DNA of 64,000 bases from Methanolobus sp. ZRKC5 (GTDB lineage: Archaea; Halobacteriota; Methanosarcinia; Methanosarcinales; Methanosarcinaceae). Location: NCBI RefSeq assembly GCF_038446525.1, contig NZ_CP151792.1, positions 930,001-994,000 of the forward strand. The letters run 5' to 3'. A program made the translations under genes and the position numbers. Every line of letters begins with the position of its first letter. Within the stretch, counting starts at the first letter, position 1. This document shows positions 9,027-17,843 of this stretch, piece by piece. The notes under the pieces are model-generated. The model had not been told where the DNA came from, searched no databases, and worked only from the letters and a program-made list of their open reading frames with translations.

Positions 9027-10106
9027 ATGTATTCTACCATTACAGACGATATTATCGAAAGGGCATACAACGGTGATATTCGCAAAGAAGATGCGATGAC
9101 ATTGCTAGATTCAAGCCCTTTTGAACTTTTTTCCCTTGCAGATGACTTGCGCTACAAAACAGTGGGAAACGATGTCACATACATCACTAACCGCAATATA
9201 TACCTCACAAATATGTGTGCAGGAAATTGTGGTTTTTGTGCATTTAAGGAAAAAGAAGGATACATCCTTTCAACTGATAAAGTGCTCGAAGAAGTTGAAA
9301 GGGCACATAGTGCAGGAGCTATAGAGGTTTGTGTCCAGGGAGGATATATCCCACAACTCAACATGGATTATTATACTGAGATCTTTGATGCTATTAGTTC
9401 CAATTATCCTTCAATGAACATACATGCCCTTTCACCGATGGAAGTATTCCATGCTGCAAGAATGGAGAAAATACCAGTTGGTGAAGCTTTCAGTATTTTG
9501 AAAGAATGTGGAGTAGGTACATTGACGGGAACGTCTGCTGAGATACTTGCAGACCGCGTAAGGAAGATAATTTGCCCAACCAAAATTACAAAACAACAGT
9601 GGATAGACACAATTAAAGCTTCACATAATGCAGGCCTTCGGACAAACGCAACCATGATGTACGGACACGTGGAAACTGCTGAGGAAAGAATAGACCACAT
9701 CTTCACTATCCAGAATATGCAGAAACTTACCGGCGGATTCACCGAATTCATCCCCATGGCCTTTATGCCATACAACAACAGGATAGGAGAAGAAATGATG
9801 CAAGAAGGTAAGTTCATGACCACGGGTATTGCTGACCTCCAATTGCAGGCCATTTCAAGAATAATATTGTACAAGCATATTGATAATATTCAGGCACCGT
9901 GGGTGAAACTTGGAAAGAAGTTAGCACAGGTTGCATTGTCCTGTGGAGCTAATGACCTTGGTGGTACTCTTATGGAAGATAAGATCACAGTTGCTTCCGG
10001 AGGAACTAACGGAGAATATACCCCGGCGGCCGAAATAGAGTGGTTGATTCGCCAAACAGGTAGAACGCCAAAACAAAGAAATGCACTTTACGAGGCAGTA
10101 TTATGA
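9027..10106 (+). CDS. cofH: Fo synthase subunit CofH, second copy
   Basis: 359-residue paralogue of the preceding gene, 8 nt downstream. It has CAGNCGFC (cysteines 64, 68, 71), TNRNIYLTNMC, HALSPMEVFHAARME and [19 protein letters not shown]. Alignment by eye shows the same order of motifs and no internal gap, so both copies look intact. Whether they differ in substrate or act as alternatives is not known. The stop overlaps the cofC start (ATGA). Confidence 0.94.
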   Translation: MYSTITDDIIERAYNGDIRKEDAMTLLDSSPFELFSLADDLRYKTVGNDVTYITNRNIYLTNMCAGNCGFCAFKEKEGYILSTDKVLEEVERAHSAGAIEVCVQGGYIPQLNMDYYTEIFDAISSNYPSMNIHALSPMEVFHAARMEKIPVGEAFSILKECGVGTLTGTSAEILADRVRKIICPTKITKQQWIDTIKASHNAGLRTNATMMYGHVETAEERIDHIFTIQNMQKLTGGFTEFIPMAFMPYNNRIGEEMMQEGKFMTTGIADLQLQAISRIILYKHIDNIQAPWVKLGKKLAQVALSCGANDLGGTLMEDKITVASGGTNGEYTPAAEIEWLIRQTGRTPKQRNALYEAVL

Positions 10107-10738
10107 AAGCATTGATCCCCTATAAAAAGAAAAATGCCAAATCAAGGCTTTCACCTGCGCTTACCCAAGAGGAACGGGAGGAATTCGTAGAGCTGATGTT
10201 AAGAGATGTAGTTGGTACCCTTAAAGAAGCTGAAATTGAGGAGATAGACATACTCACGACACTTGACAATGGAGTACCGAAGGATCTGGAGACAAACGTA
10301 GTACTTAGTGAACATGACCTTAACGAAGCTATCAATGACTATCTAGGTTATGAAAAAAAACCTATATTCATAATAATGGCAGATCTTCCCCTTATAAGAG
10401 CTAAACACATAAAGGAAATATTGGCAAGACCAGAGGACGTAGTAATCGTTCCTGGGAAAGGCGGAGGTACAAACGTCGTATTCATAAAAGACCCTTCGAA
10501 TTTCTATGTTAAATATTATGGATCCAGTTTCCTTAACCACTGCAATATAGCAAAAGAACGGAACTGTTCGGTGCATATTTATGATTCTTTCCTATTAAGT
10601 ACAGATATCGACGAACCCCATGACCTTGTAGAGATAATGCTTCATGGACATGGAAATTCCCGAGAATATATAATAGAAAGATTTGATATGAAAACAGGCA
10701 AAGCAAGAGCCAGAATAACTGCCCCTTGTGATGCATAA
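10103..10738 (+). CDS. cofC: 2-phospho-L-lactate guanylyltransferase CofC
   Basis: Nucleotidyltransferase that activates 2-phospholactate (or phosphoenolpyruvate) for attachment to Fo. The 211 residues begin with MKALIPYKKKNAKSRLSPAL, the nucleotide-binding lead of the family, followed by IIMADLPLIRAKHI and PGKGGGTNVVFIKDP. The start overlaps the second cofH by 4 nt, which indicates translational coupling and completes an Fo-side-chain cluster. Confidence 0.95.
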   Translation: MKALIPYKKKNAKSRLSPALTQEEREEFVELMLRDVVGTLKEAEIEEIDILTTLDNGVPKDLETNVVLSEHDLNEAINDYLGYEKKPIFIIMADLPLIRAKHIKEILARPEDVVIVPGKGGGTNVVFIKDPSNFYVKYYGSSFLNHCNIAKERNCSVHIYDSFLLSTDIDEPHDLVEIMLHGHGNSREYIIERFDMKTGKARARITAPCDA

Positions 10739-10847
10739 ACCACTTATAGTGCTTATACTATAATGGCTTCCTTAATCATGTTATTTTAATCAGAAAGATA
10801 TATTTCCCAAAAAATATAGGGATGAATTATACAAATTATAGGTGATA

Positions 10848-11024
10848 ATGGTGACCATCAACGTAAACAAATTCAAATGCGGGTATTGTGGTGCATGTGT
10901 AAGCGTATGCCCGGTTGGCGCGCTTGAATTGGTCGAAACCTGGATAGAAGTCAATGAGACATGTACATCTTGTGGTATTTGTGCTAAGATATGCCCGGTT
11001 GGAGCTATTGAGGTGAAAAAGTGA
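10848..11024 (+). CDS. 2[4Fe-4S] ferredoxin paired with geranylgeranyl reductase
   Basis: 58 residues with two CxxCxxCxxxC motifs (cysteines 11, 14, 17, 21 and 39, 42, 45, 49). An AGGTGAT site overlaps the start region; ATG at 10848 is used, but GTG at 10851 gives better spacing and cannot be excluded. The stop codon overlaps the GTG start of the reductase at 11021. A homologous ferredoxin next to the reductase is known in Methanosarcina, where it supports lipid saturation, so this is its likely role. Confidence 0.92.
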   Translation: MVTINVNKFKCGYCGACVSVCPVGALELVETWIEVNETCTSCGICAKICPVGAIEVKK

Positions 11025-12235
11025 AGAGTGAGTACGATGTAGTGGTGATAGGTGCTGGTCCTGCCGGTTCTATAGCAGCAAAAACTGTTGCTCAGAAAGG
11101 TCTTGATGTCCTTCTGATAGAAAAAAGACAGGAAATAGGCGACCCTGTAAGATGTGCAGAAGGAGTCAGCAAGATATGGCTAAGGAAGCATATAGAACCT
11201 GACCACCGCTGGATCTGTGCAGACGTGAAAGGATCACGCATATATGCACCCGACGGAACTATGATCGAAATGGCAGAAGAGATTGCCGGTGGAGAAGTCG
11301 GATATGTCCTTGAACGCAAGCTCTTTGACAGGGCACTGGCATATGAAAGTGCAAAAGCCGGGGCAGAGGTAATGGTCAAAACAAGGGCAACTGACCTTAT
11401 CATGGAGAACGGTTTTGTAAAAGGTGTAAAGGTCATGCACCTTGGGGAAACATACGATATCAAAACTAAAATTGTCATCGGTGCAGACGGAGTCGAATCA
11501 AAAGTAGGCAGATGGGCTGGCATTGACACATCTATCAAACCGGCTGATCTTGAGACCTGTGCTCAGTACCTTATGAGCGGCACAGGTATCGACCAGAACT
11601 ATTGCTATTTCCATATTGGAAATGAGATAGCTCCAGCTGGTTACGTGTGGATATTCCCAAAAGGAAATGATCTTGCAAATGTTGGAATCGGCATTCTGGG
11701 CAGCAAATCCGGAGAAAAAAAGGCCGTTCACTACCTGAATGAATTTGTAAAAAAGACATATCCTAATGCCAGAATCCTGGAAATGGATGTTGGAGGAGTA
11801 CCTGTTTGTGGCTCTATTGAAAAGACAATAGCCAATGGGCTTATGCTTATCGGAGACGCAGCCAGGCAATCAGACCCAATAACAGGCGGAGGAATTATCA
11901 ATGCAATGGAAGCTGGAAAGATTGCAGGAGAAGTTGCATATAAGGCAATATCCAAAGGTGACGTTTCAACCAATGCGCTTCAGGAATATGAGAAAAAGTG
12001 GCGTACAACAATTGGTTACGAAATCGATAACAGTCTGATAGTCAAGAATACATTTACCAAATTTACGGACAAGGAAATGAATTCTCTGGCGCATTCACTG
12101 GAAGGGGTCAATTTTTCCAGTATGAGCCTGTTGGACCTTTTGTATGCACTCTTCAGGGCAAACAAGAAGCTTTTATGGGACCTAAGAGGACTTTTCAAGA
12201 ATGTCGTGAAGTACGAACTGGACTTTGAACAATAA
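11021..12235 (+). CDS. Digeranylgeranylglycerophospholipid reductase
   Basis: 404-residue flavoprotein that saturates the isoprenoid chains of archaeal membrane lipids. It has the FAD motif [13 protein letters not shown] at the N-terminus, [11 protein letters not shown] with the conserved cysteine (about residue 47), the family motif [17 protein letters not shown], and [20 protein letters not shown] for FAD ribityl binding. The GTG start overlaps the ferredoxin stop. A hairpin terminator follows directly. Confidence 0.95.
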   Translation: MKSEYDVVVIGAGPAGSIAAKTVAQKGLDVLLIEKRQEIGDPVRCAEGVSKIWLRKHIEPDHRWICADVKGSRIYAPDGTMIEMAEEIAGGEVGYVLERKLFDRALAYESAKAGAEVMVKTRATDLIMENGFVKGVKVMHLGETYDIKTKIVIGADGVESKVGRWAGIDTSIKPADLETCAQYLMSGTGIDQNYCYFHIGNEIAPAGYVWIFPKGNDLANVGIGILGSKSGEKKAVHYLNEFVKKTYPNARILEMDVGGVPVCGSIEKTIANGLMLIGDAARQSDPITGGGIINAMEAGKIAGEVAYKAISKGDVSTNALQEYEKKWRTTIGYEIDNSLIVKNTFTKFTDKEMNSLAHSLEGVNFSSMSLLDLLYALFRANKKLLWDLRGLFKNVVKYELDFEQ

Positions 12236-12275
12236 TAAAGTGATTAATTTATCACTTTATTCTTATTTTTCTGTT
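12235..12275 (+). terminator. Hairpin terminator after the reductase gene
   Basis: A 10-bp inverted repeat (ATAAAGTGAT, then a 6-nt loop, then ATCACTTTAT, 12235-12260) begins at the stop codon of the reductase and is followed by a T-rich run (TTCTTATTTTTC). Confidence 0.7.
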
Positions 12276-12361
12276 TTTTGCATTGACTTCTGATTTGTTA
12301 CACAAGCTTTTTTAACCGCTGTCACCGAGATTACCATAGTCATCTTCGATGGAACAACAGC

Positions 12362-13141
12362 ATGGATAAAAGAAAACTTACAATTTCTGAAATCGAAGAA
12401 ATGGAATACTACGATTTCATGAGCTATATAGGAGTTCCTTATTTCAATATTGGTGGACCCCTTTCAACTGAAGAACTTGCAGGATTATGCCACATCAATA
12501 AAAGTAGCATAGTATTGATGGTAGGATGCGGGAGCGGATTTAGCGCCTGTCATCTGGCAAAGACAATGGGATGTTTTGTGCTTGGAGTAGACATCGCCAG
12601 CCTCCCAGTAGAACATGCACGACAGAGAGCCGTTGAGGAAAATATTGAAAACCTGACGGATTTCATTACAGGTGATGCTTATAATCTTCCTTTCATGGGA
12701 AATTCCTTTGACATCGTGATAACCGAATTTGTTTCTCAATTCCTTGACAAGAAGAGAGCTTTCACCGAATTTAGGCGTGTGCTTAAAGCAGGAGGATATG
12801 CAGGCATTAATGAATTGTACAGGGACGATAATATAGAACCCTACCTTAAAGCGAAGATAGATAAAGCGGAGACTATTTTTACAGAAGTAACTGGATTGCC
12901 TTTTTCAATGGAAACGCCGGGAGCATGGCAACATTACTTTGAAAAAACAGAATTTACAGATATAAGAATACATCAGCATAAGCCATTTCAGGGTTTTAAG
13001 GATATGTTTGTTACTTTTAAGGCCATGGGAGGCTTTTTGAACACCGCAGGTATAATGTTGAAGATGCTAATATTTGCGATATCGAGCAAAAAAATCAGAA
13101 GAAGTTTTTCAAAACTCGATAAAGGAAAAAGGGCTCTGTAG
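12362..13141 (+). CDS. Class I SAM-dependent methyltransferase, C-terminus cut by IS insertion
   Basis: 259 residues as it stands. Motif I is [16 protein letters not shown] (about 51-66), then [20 protein letters not shown] and [15 protein letters not shown], as in ubiquinone/menaquinone-type methyltransferases. The substrate is unknown. The last codons and the TAG stop (13139-13141) come from the terminal inverted repeat of an insertion element that starts at 13132. If the element and one copy of the 8-bp duplication are removed, the frame continues for about 20 more codons to TAA at 16375-16377. The native protein was thus about 281 residues; the truncated form lacks only the tail and may still fold. 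Confidence 0.88.
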   Translation: MDKRKLTISEIEEMEYYDFMSYIGVPYFNIGGPLSTEELAGLCHINKSSIVLMVGCGSGFSACHLAKTMGCFVLGVDIASLPVEHARQRAVEENIENLTDFITGDAYNLPFMGNSFDIVITEFVSQFLDKKRAFTEFRRVLKAGGYAGINELYRDDNIEPYLKAKIDKAETIFTEVTGLPFSMETPGAWQHYFEKTEFTDIRIHQHKPFQGFKDMFVTFKAMGGFLNTAGIMLKMLIFAISSKKIRRSFSKLDKGKRAL

Positions 13142-13238
13142 AAATCCTCATTTGAATAATAAAAATAACCTTGACATACCTGTCAAGGTTATGGACTAAT
13201 ATCTTGAATTTGACTTCTTTCACTTGATTCCAATACTT
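13095..13238 (-). CDS. IS5-like transposase, 3' exon (downstream of the group II intron)
   Basis: After the predicted intron end at 13239, the minus strand reads [20 protein letters not shown] and [14 protein letters not shown], which is the expected C-terminal helical region of the transposase encoded at 15403-16188. No in-frame stop occurs inside the element; the frame crosses the terminal repeat into flanking methyltransferase DNA and stops at 13095-13097. Splicing would join it in frame to the 5' exon to give about 309 residues. Confidence 0.8.
   Translation of the reverse strand, partial: KYWNQVKEVKFKILVHNLDRYVKVIFIIQMRISTEPFFLYRVLKNFF
13124..13148 (+). repeat. Left target duplication and terminal inverted repeat of the IS5-like element
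   Basis: The 8-bp target duplication GGAAAAAG occupies 13124-13131 and recurs at 16297-16304. The element then starts at 13132 with GGCTCTGTAGAAATCCT, whose first 13 bases match the inverse of the right end exactly, with 16 of 17 matching overall. Confidence 0.9.
13165..13192. repeat. Perfect 12-bp inverted repeat in the IS end
   Basis: ATAACCTTGACA and its exact complement are separated by 4 nt (TACC), about 33 bp inside the left end of the IS5-like element and within the transposase 3' exon (codons for NLDRYVKVI). It would form a strong hairpin in DNA or RNA of either strand. Confidence 0.75.
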
Positions 13239-13279
13239 GTCGAATAAGAAAAAGCGATTACTCGCCCTCCCTCTTCTAA

Positions 13280-13313
13280 GAACCGTACGTGAAAATTTCT
13301 CTTCATACGGCTC
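13280..13313 (-). ncRNA. Group II intron domain V
   Basis: The 34-nt minus-strand segment starts GAGCCGTA and ends TACGGTTC, which pair. It contains the AGC catalytic triad, and an upper stem (TGAAGA with TTTTCA) capped by a GAAA tetraloop. This is the canonical domain V fold and shows the ribozyme core is intact at this end. Confidence 0.92.
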
Positions 13314-13337
13314 AAGCATTCTATAACCCTTTAAGTA

Positions 13338-14852
13338 TCAGGCAGTTGTTAGACTTTCCATGATATTTTGCTTCGACGCCACTAGTTTCTGTTTTCTCAG
13401 ATAGCTTATTCTCCATTTAAAGTATTCTTTGTCTACATATGGGTTCTTATCCATTTTTATGCGTGGATGTCTTACAATCTTTGTATGTGCAAAAGATTTG
13501 AGTTTAAGCCCTTCTGTGGAGAATACCCATTTCCTTGACCCTACCCTATGCCAATATCTATCTACTATCCAGTGGTGTGATTTATCTGGATGCCGCCTTT
13601 TAGCCCACGTCCATAGCATATCCCATAATCTGGAATCAAGCTTACTGAACGTATTTTTAGAGACAACTGAACGGTGATATTCGCTCCATCCAGTGATAAT
13701 AGGGTTGAGTTCCTTAATGAGAGAACTCTGAGACCGAGCTTTACCTTTCTTAATCACGTTGCTAATGCTTTTTGTGATATTCTCAATAGATTTGTTCGAG
13801 GGCTTGGTTAGAAGTTTACCATTATATTTCCGGAAATTCCATCCCAAGAAGTCAAATCCATCGTCTATGTGTGAAACAAGAGTTTTCTCACGAGATAGTT
13901 CTAAACCCCTATCTTTCAAGAATAGTCTGATAACCTCAGCAATATCTTTAGCCACTTCCTCTGAATCAGCAGTGACGATAAAGTCATCTGCGTATCTCAC
14001 AAAATTGACTTTATGGGAATTATAACTTTTTTTGTTAATAGTTCCCTTCCTGTTTGTATGATATTTGCATGCTATTGCATTTTTCATACCGTCCAATGTG
14101 ATGTTTGCCAGTACTGGAGATATTATTCCACCTTGAGCAGTACCTGCTTTGGTGGGATTCAGATGTCTATTATACACAAAACCAGCTTTAAGGAATTGCT
14201 TTAGTATTGACCGGTCCATAGGAATATTGTTCAAGAGCCATTCGTGATTTATATGATCAAAGCATCCTTTTATGTCGCCTTCCAAAATCCATTGAGCAGA
14301 GTTTCTTTTACTCAGACATGCGAACAATTGAGCTTCTGCATCTTTTGAACTTCGATATTTACGGAATCCAAATGATGTTCTGTCTGCTGTGGTTTCTGCT
14401 ATTGGGCTTAAAGCAAAAGCATATAATGCCTGCATTGCTCTATCGTACATTGTAGGAATGCTTAATGGTCGTTTTTTCTTCTTTCCTTGTTTCTCAATAT
14501 AGATTCTTCTCAATGGTTTAGCTTTGTAGCTCTTACCAGACAGTTCTAGAACGGCTTTCATCTTAGATTTGGATGTTGTCCATTTTTCTCCATCGATTCC
14601 AGCTGTTCTTTTACCTTTGTTCTGTGTTACTTTCTTTACTGCCAATAATTTGGCATGAAAAGAATTGGTAAGCAGGTATTGTAGTCGTTTAACTAAATGC
14701 CACTTCTTTTGTCTAACCGCTTTTACAATTCGGGCTTGCAGCTCATTAACGTTCCCTTCGACTGTTTTCCAGTCGATGTCCTCCCACTTGAATGGGATTG
14801 AATTGTCTGCAAGCCTCTCACCTGATGGTGTAGTCGAGTATCTTGCATTCAT
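13338..14852 (-). CDS. ltrA: Group II intron reverse transcriptase/maturase
   Basis: 504 residues if started at the ATG at 14852, which follows an AGGAGG site at good spacing; an upstream start at 14882 would add 10 residues. It has the reverse transcriptase blocks, including GIDGEKW, LEGDIKGCFDHINHEWLL, GTAQGGIISPVLANI and the intact active site FVRYADDFIV. The maturase X domain follows (GWSEYHRSVVSKNTFSKLD and SHHWIVDRYW). I see no C-terminal HNH endonuclease, so retrohoming may depend on nascent-strand priming. It should be catalytically competent. Confidence 0.95.
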   Translation of the reverse strand: MNARYSTTPSGERLADNSIPFKWEDIDWKTVEGNVNELQARIVKAVRQKKWHLVKRLQYLLTNSFHAKLLAVKKVTQNKGKRTAGIDGEKWTTSKSKMKAVLELSGKSYKAKPLRRIYIEKQGKKKKRPLSIPTMYDRAMQALYAFALSPIAETTADRTSFGFRKYRSSKDAEAQLFACLSKRNSAQWILEGDIKGCFDHINHEWLLNNIPMDRSILKQFLKAGFVYNRHLNPTKAGTAQGGIISPVLANITLDGMKNAIACKYHTNRKGTINKKSYNSHKVNFVRYADDFIVTADSEEVAKDIAEVIRLFLKDRGLELSREKTLVSHIDDGFDFLGWNFRKYNGKLLTKPSNKSIENITKSISNVIKKGKARSQSSLIKELNPIITGWSEYHRSVVSKNTFSKLDSRLWDMLWTWAKRRHPDKSHHWIVDRYWHRVGSRKWVFSTEGLKLKSFAHTKIVRHPRIKMDKNPYVDKEYFKWRISYLRKQKLVASKQNIMESLTTA

Positions 14853-15402
14853 AAGTTTGCCTCCTTTCATGTAATAGAACACCTACGGTAAGTCTGCTCC
14901 CTTTCGGGACAAGGCAAATTTTGAACCTCTATGCACTCCATTACAGACTGCCATTTGCTTTCTACCGTTTCCTTTATCCCCTGTGCTATTGTTCATTCTC
15001 ACGAATTAACTACCTTTTTTTTTTTTTTACAGGAGCACATGGGACTTACCAAGTTCTATAATATGAATAATCACGGAAACCTTAGAAGCCATCTATAGGC
15101 CGGGAATCTGTGTCCATTCTCCATAATGTGCAAAAAACCATTATGGCCTGATTCCATACCTTTTGGTCTAAGCGTATCATTCCATTTCGCTTATCAATCA
15201 TAACGACCCTTACGATGATTTGCATTATACTCTTCATAGTTTCCTTATCCTAGCAGATAGTCAAGGATTGGAATTCCTTGCTTTCCACATTGTCCTGTGA
15301 GCTTAACACAATGATGTTACCATTCTATGCATCCCACAGTAGGATTATCCCGAATGGAAGGAATAGCTGTTAAGCAATTCATATTGTAACTTCTTGTCAC
15401 AC

Positions 15403-16188
15403 TTTAGCCCTGATATCTTCACTATATTTTCTTTTCAAAACAGAAAACATCGTTTCTACCAAATTTCTGTTATGATACAATGCTTTGTCAAATTCCCATA
15501 CCATTTTTTTGCGATATTTGCCTCTGATTCTCTTCCTTTTTCTTTGTCTCAAAGGAATCATAGCTATCGAATCTAGTTGCTCTCTTGTTAGTGAATGTAT
15601 GTCTTCTGAATCGTAACCTTTGTCCATCACATAGTACTTTGATTTGCGAGTTTTATGGCATTGCTTCAGTAATTTCATTGCATGTTTTGCATCATGCACA
15701 GGTTTACCTGATATTTTAAAACCAGTGACAATGAACTTTGCAGTATCAATAGAGATACTTGTTTTCAGGAAAGATCTTCGTTTCTTTCCTGTTCTCCAGG
15801 AATAATAGTAACTACAGTGGCCACTAGTAAACCCACTTGAATCAATAGCAGTAATCTCTATCTGCTCTCCGCGTGAATAGAATAGTTTTAGTGTTTGCTG
15901 CAATAATCCAGTGAAGTAGATAGATTTAATTCTTGTAATGAATTTATGCAGTGTAGTAAAATGTGGAACTTCTTTTAATCCAATTCTTGCTTTAACTTTA
16001 TCCATCACTTCTACAAGTTCAACAATATCTCTATAATCTTCATCAAGATATTCTTTTAACAAAACCAATGTCAATAGCTGGTGTTGGGTATATTTTCTTT
16101 TAGAATATTTACAACTATAAATCTGAAGGTGTGAGTTTCCTGATACAGCTAGCGCTGTATCAACAAACTTTAAGTACTTGTTAGGCAA
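15403..16188 (-). CDS. IS5-like transposase, 5' exon
   Basis: 262 codons up to the predicted splice site (the unspliced frame reads one more valine and stops at 15397). DDE catalytic residues are visible: [11 protein letters not shown] (first D), [14 protein letters not shown] (second D) and [14 protein letters not shown] (E), so all three lie in this exon. The start is a TTG at 16188; no ATG is in frame upstream. The missing C-terminus is encoded by 13238-13095. Confidence 0.88.
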
Positions 16189-16279
16189 AACACAATCATC
16201 CCCTTTTGTGTTTCTATCGCAAGTAATAATCAGGGGATTTATCCTTTTTAAATTATTATGCTAAAATAAAATGTGAAGT

Positions 16280-16304
16280 AGGTTTTCTACAGAGCCGGAA
16301 AAAG
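16280..16304 (+). repeat. Right terminal inverted repeat and target duplication of the IS5-like element
   Basis: The element ends TTTCTACAGAGCC at 16296, the inverse of its left end, followed by the second copy of the 8-bp duplication GGAAAAAG at 16297-16304. Confidence 0.9.
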
Positions 16305-16377
16305 AATACTTTTTAACAGCAGAAAGACAAAAAAACATGTAGGTTACATACTTGGAACCGCAAGGAAGCCATATTAA
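16297..16377 (+). pseudogene. Detached 3' end of the methyltransferase gene
   Basis: Read in the frame that the methyltransferase would have without the insertion, this segment gives GKRILFNSRKTKKHVGYILG and then TARKPY followed by TAA. The frame is open and ends with a basic tail typical of such enzymes. It now lacks a promoter and start codon of its own and ends 12 nt before the stop of the convergent trkH gene. Confidence 0.75.
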
Positions 16378-16388
16378 TGGTCTGGAAA

Positions 16389-17831
16389 TCAACGTTTCCA
16401 GAATTCAGGAGTCAGCATAACGATTACCGTGAATACTTCAAGCCTTCCAATCCACATGTTTGCTATAAGCACTAATTTACCGACAAATGGTACCACGTCA
16501 AAGCTTGCCATTGGACCTACCATACCAAATCCGGGACCTATATTCCCAAGTGTGACTATGGAAGATGTTAGCGAACTAATAATATCCATCCCCAACAATG
16601 AAAGAAGACCTGTGGATAAAGCAAATATCATGAAGTAAATTACTACAAAAGAGACGATTGCCTGCATTACATCATCAGGAACTGTCTTACCGTTGAGTTT
16701 TATTGGTTTTACGGCCCTTGGATGTATGGATTTGAATAAAGCCCGTTGTGCATATTTGAGGAGTAAAAAAAACCTTACTATCTTTATGCCTCCGGAAGTT
16801 GAACCGGCACATCCGCCAACAAACATGACTGCAAGCAGTACTATTTTTCCAGAGTCAGACCACAGATTAAAGTCCACGGTTGCAAATCCTGTTGTAGTTG
16901 TAATAGAAACTACCTGAAAGATAGCATACCTGAATGCTGTAAGAATTGTTTCTCCCATATCACTCCAAAGACTGAAAGTCAATATCAACGTTGCAACAAC
17001 AATAACGAGTGAATAGAATTTGAACTCATCATCCTTCAAAAAACTTTGGTTGTCGGTGTATAGTGTTCTGTAGTGAAGCGCAAAGTTAGCTCCTGCAACA
17101 AACATGAAAAAAGTGATTATGCCTTCTATAAGAGGGCTGTTAAATGCTGCTATACTGTTAGAATAGGGAGAAAAACCACCACATGCCATTGTGGTAAAGG
17201 TGTGTGTGACAGCATCATATATTGACATTTTAGCAAGTACCAGAGCTGTAACCTCTATTATAGAAATGAACAAATATACCATCCATAGTATCTTTGCAGT
17301 TTCCCTTATTCTCGGTTTTATTTTATCTTCGGTGGGGCCGGGAGCTTCTGCCCTGAACAACTGCCTTCCGGCAACACCAAGCTTTGGAAGAATGGCGATA
17401 AAAAGCATGATGATACCCATTCCTCCAATCCATTGAGTCATATTACGCCAGAAGAGAATACTTTTTGAATGGGATTCTATATCCAGTAAAATAGTAGCTC
17501 CGGTTGTCGTAAAACCAGACATGGATTCAAAAATTGCGTTTATAGGACTGAAACCATCCAGCATAAAAGGAATCGAACCGAAAATGGCAGCTGCCAGCCA
17601 GCCAAATGCAACAATGGCAAACCCATCCCTTGCCTTCCACTCATCGGTCGATTTATACTTATAAGAAAGCAAGATGCCTGTTAATCCAGTAATAATAACT
17701 GCTGCTAAAAATGGATATAAGGAATCACCGTAGTAAAGAGCGACAAGTAAAGGAACTACCATAATAACCCCGAGGAACCTTAGAAGTCCACCCAAAACAT
17801 TTAATATAACACCGTGATTCAAATATTCCAC
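16389..17831 (-). CDS. trkH: Trk potassium uptake system membrane subunit TrkH
   Basis: 480-residue polytopic membrane protein of the TrkH/KtrB family, which moves K+ through a pore with four glycine-containing filter loops. The loops are visible as GFTTTGATIL, TMACGGFSPYS, TTTTGFATVDF and TLGNIGPGFGMVG. About ten hydrophobic segments are present. It lies 12 nt downstream of trkA on the same strand, and the encoded pair should form the complete system, with TrkA as the cytosolic gating ring. Confidence 0.96.
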   Translation of the reverse strand: MEYLNHGVILNVLGGLLRFLGVIMVVPLLVALYYGDSLYPFLAAVIITGLTGILLSYKYKSTDEWKARDGFAIVAFGWLAAAIFGSIPFMLDGFSPINAIFESMSGFTTTGATILLDIESHSKSILFWRNMTQWIGGMGIIMLFIAILPKLGVAGRQLFRAEAPGPTEDKIKPRIRETAKILWMVYLFISIIEVTALVLAKMSIYDAVTHTFTTMACGGFSPYSNSIAAFNSPLIEGIITFFMFVAGANFALHYRTLYTDNQSFLKDDEFKFYSLVIVVATLILTFSLWSDMGETILTAFRYAIFQVVSITTTTGFATVDFNLWSDSGKIVLLAVMFVGGCAGSTSGGIKIVRFFLLLKYAQRALFKSIHPRAVKPIKLNGKTVPDDVMQAIVSFVVIYFMIFALSTGLLSLLGMDIISSLTSSIVTLGNIGPGFGMVGPMASFDVVPFVGKLVLIANMWIGRLEVFTVIVMLTPEFWKR

Positions 17832-17843
17832 CCCGATGAATGA

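Larger units (their letters stand above)
13239..15402 (-). mobile_element. Group II intron (2164 bp) inserted in a transposase gene
   Basis: Read on the minus strand, the intron begins GTGTGACAAG (consensus GUGYG) at 15402 directly after a codon of the transposase. It ends ...TTATTCGAC (consensus AY) at 13239. A complete 34-nt domain V lies at 13280-13313, followed by a domain VI stem with an unpaired A about 7 nt from the 3' end, the expected branch point. It encodes a reverse transcriptase/maturase at 13338-14852. Intron and host gene are in the same orientation, so splicing could restore the transposase. The exact boundaries rest on consensus ends and on reading-frame continuity. Confidence 0.88.
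13132..16296 (-). mobile_element. IS5-like insertion sequence carrying a group II intron (3165 bp)
   Basis: Bounded by inverted repeats (GGCTCTGTAGAAA at both ends) and an 8-bp direct duplication. It encodes one DDE transposase on the minus strand, interrupted by a 2.16-kb group II intron. Without the intron the element is about 1.0 kb, normal for IS5-type elements. An 8-bp duplication is known for the ISH1 group of IS5, so that assignment is possible but not proven. It sits inside the 3' end of the methyltransferase gene at 12362. Confidence 0.9.

Noticed and set aside
13132-16296. Interpreting the ltrA gene and transposase as two side-by-side elements
   Set aside because: The transposase C-terminus is found on the far side of ltrA and the frame joins at consensus intron ends, which shows nesting rather than adjacency.
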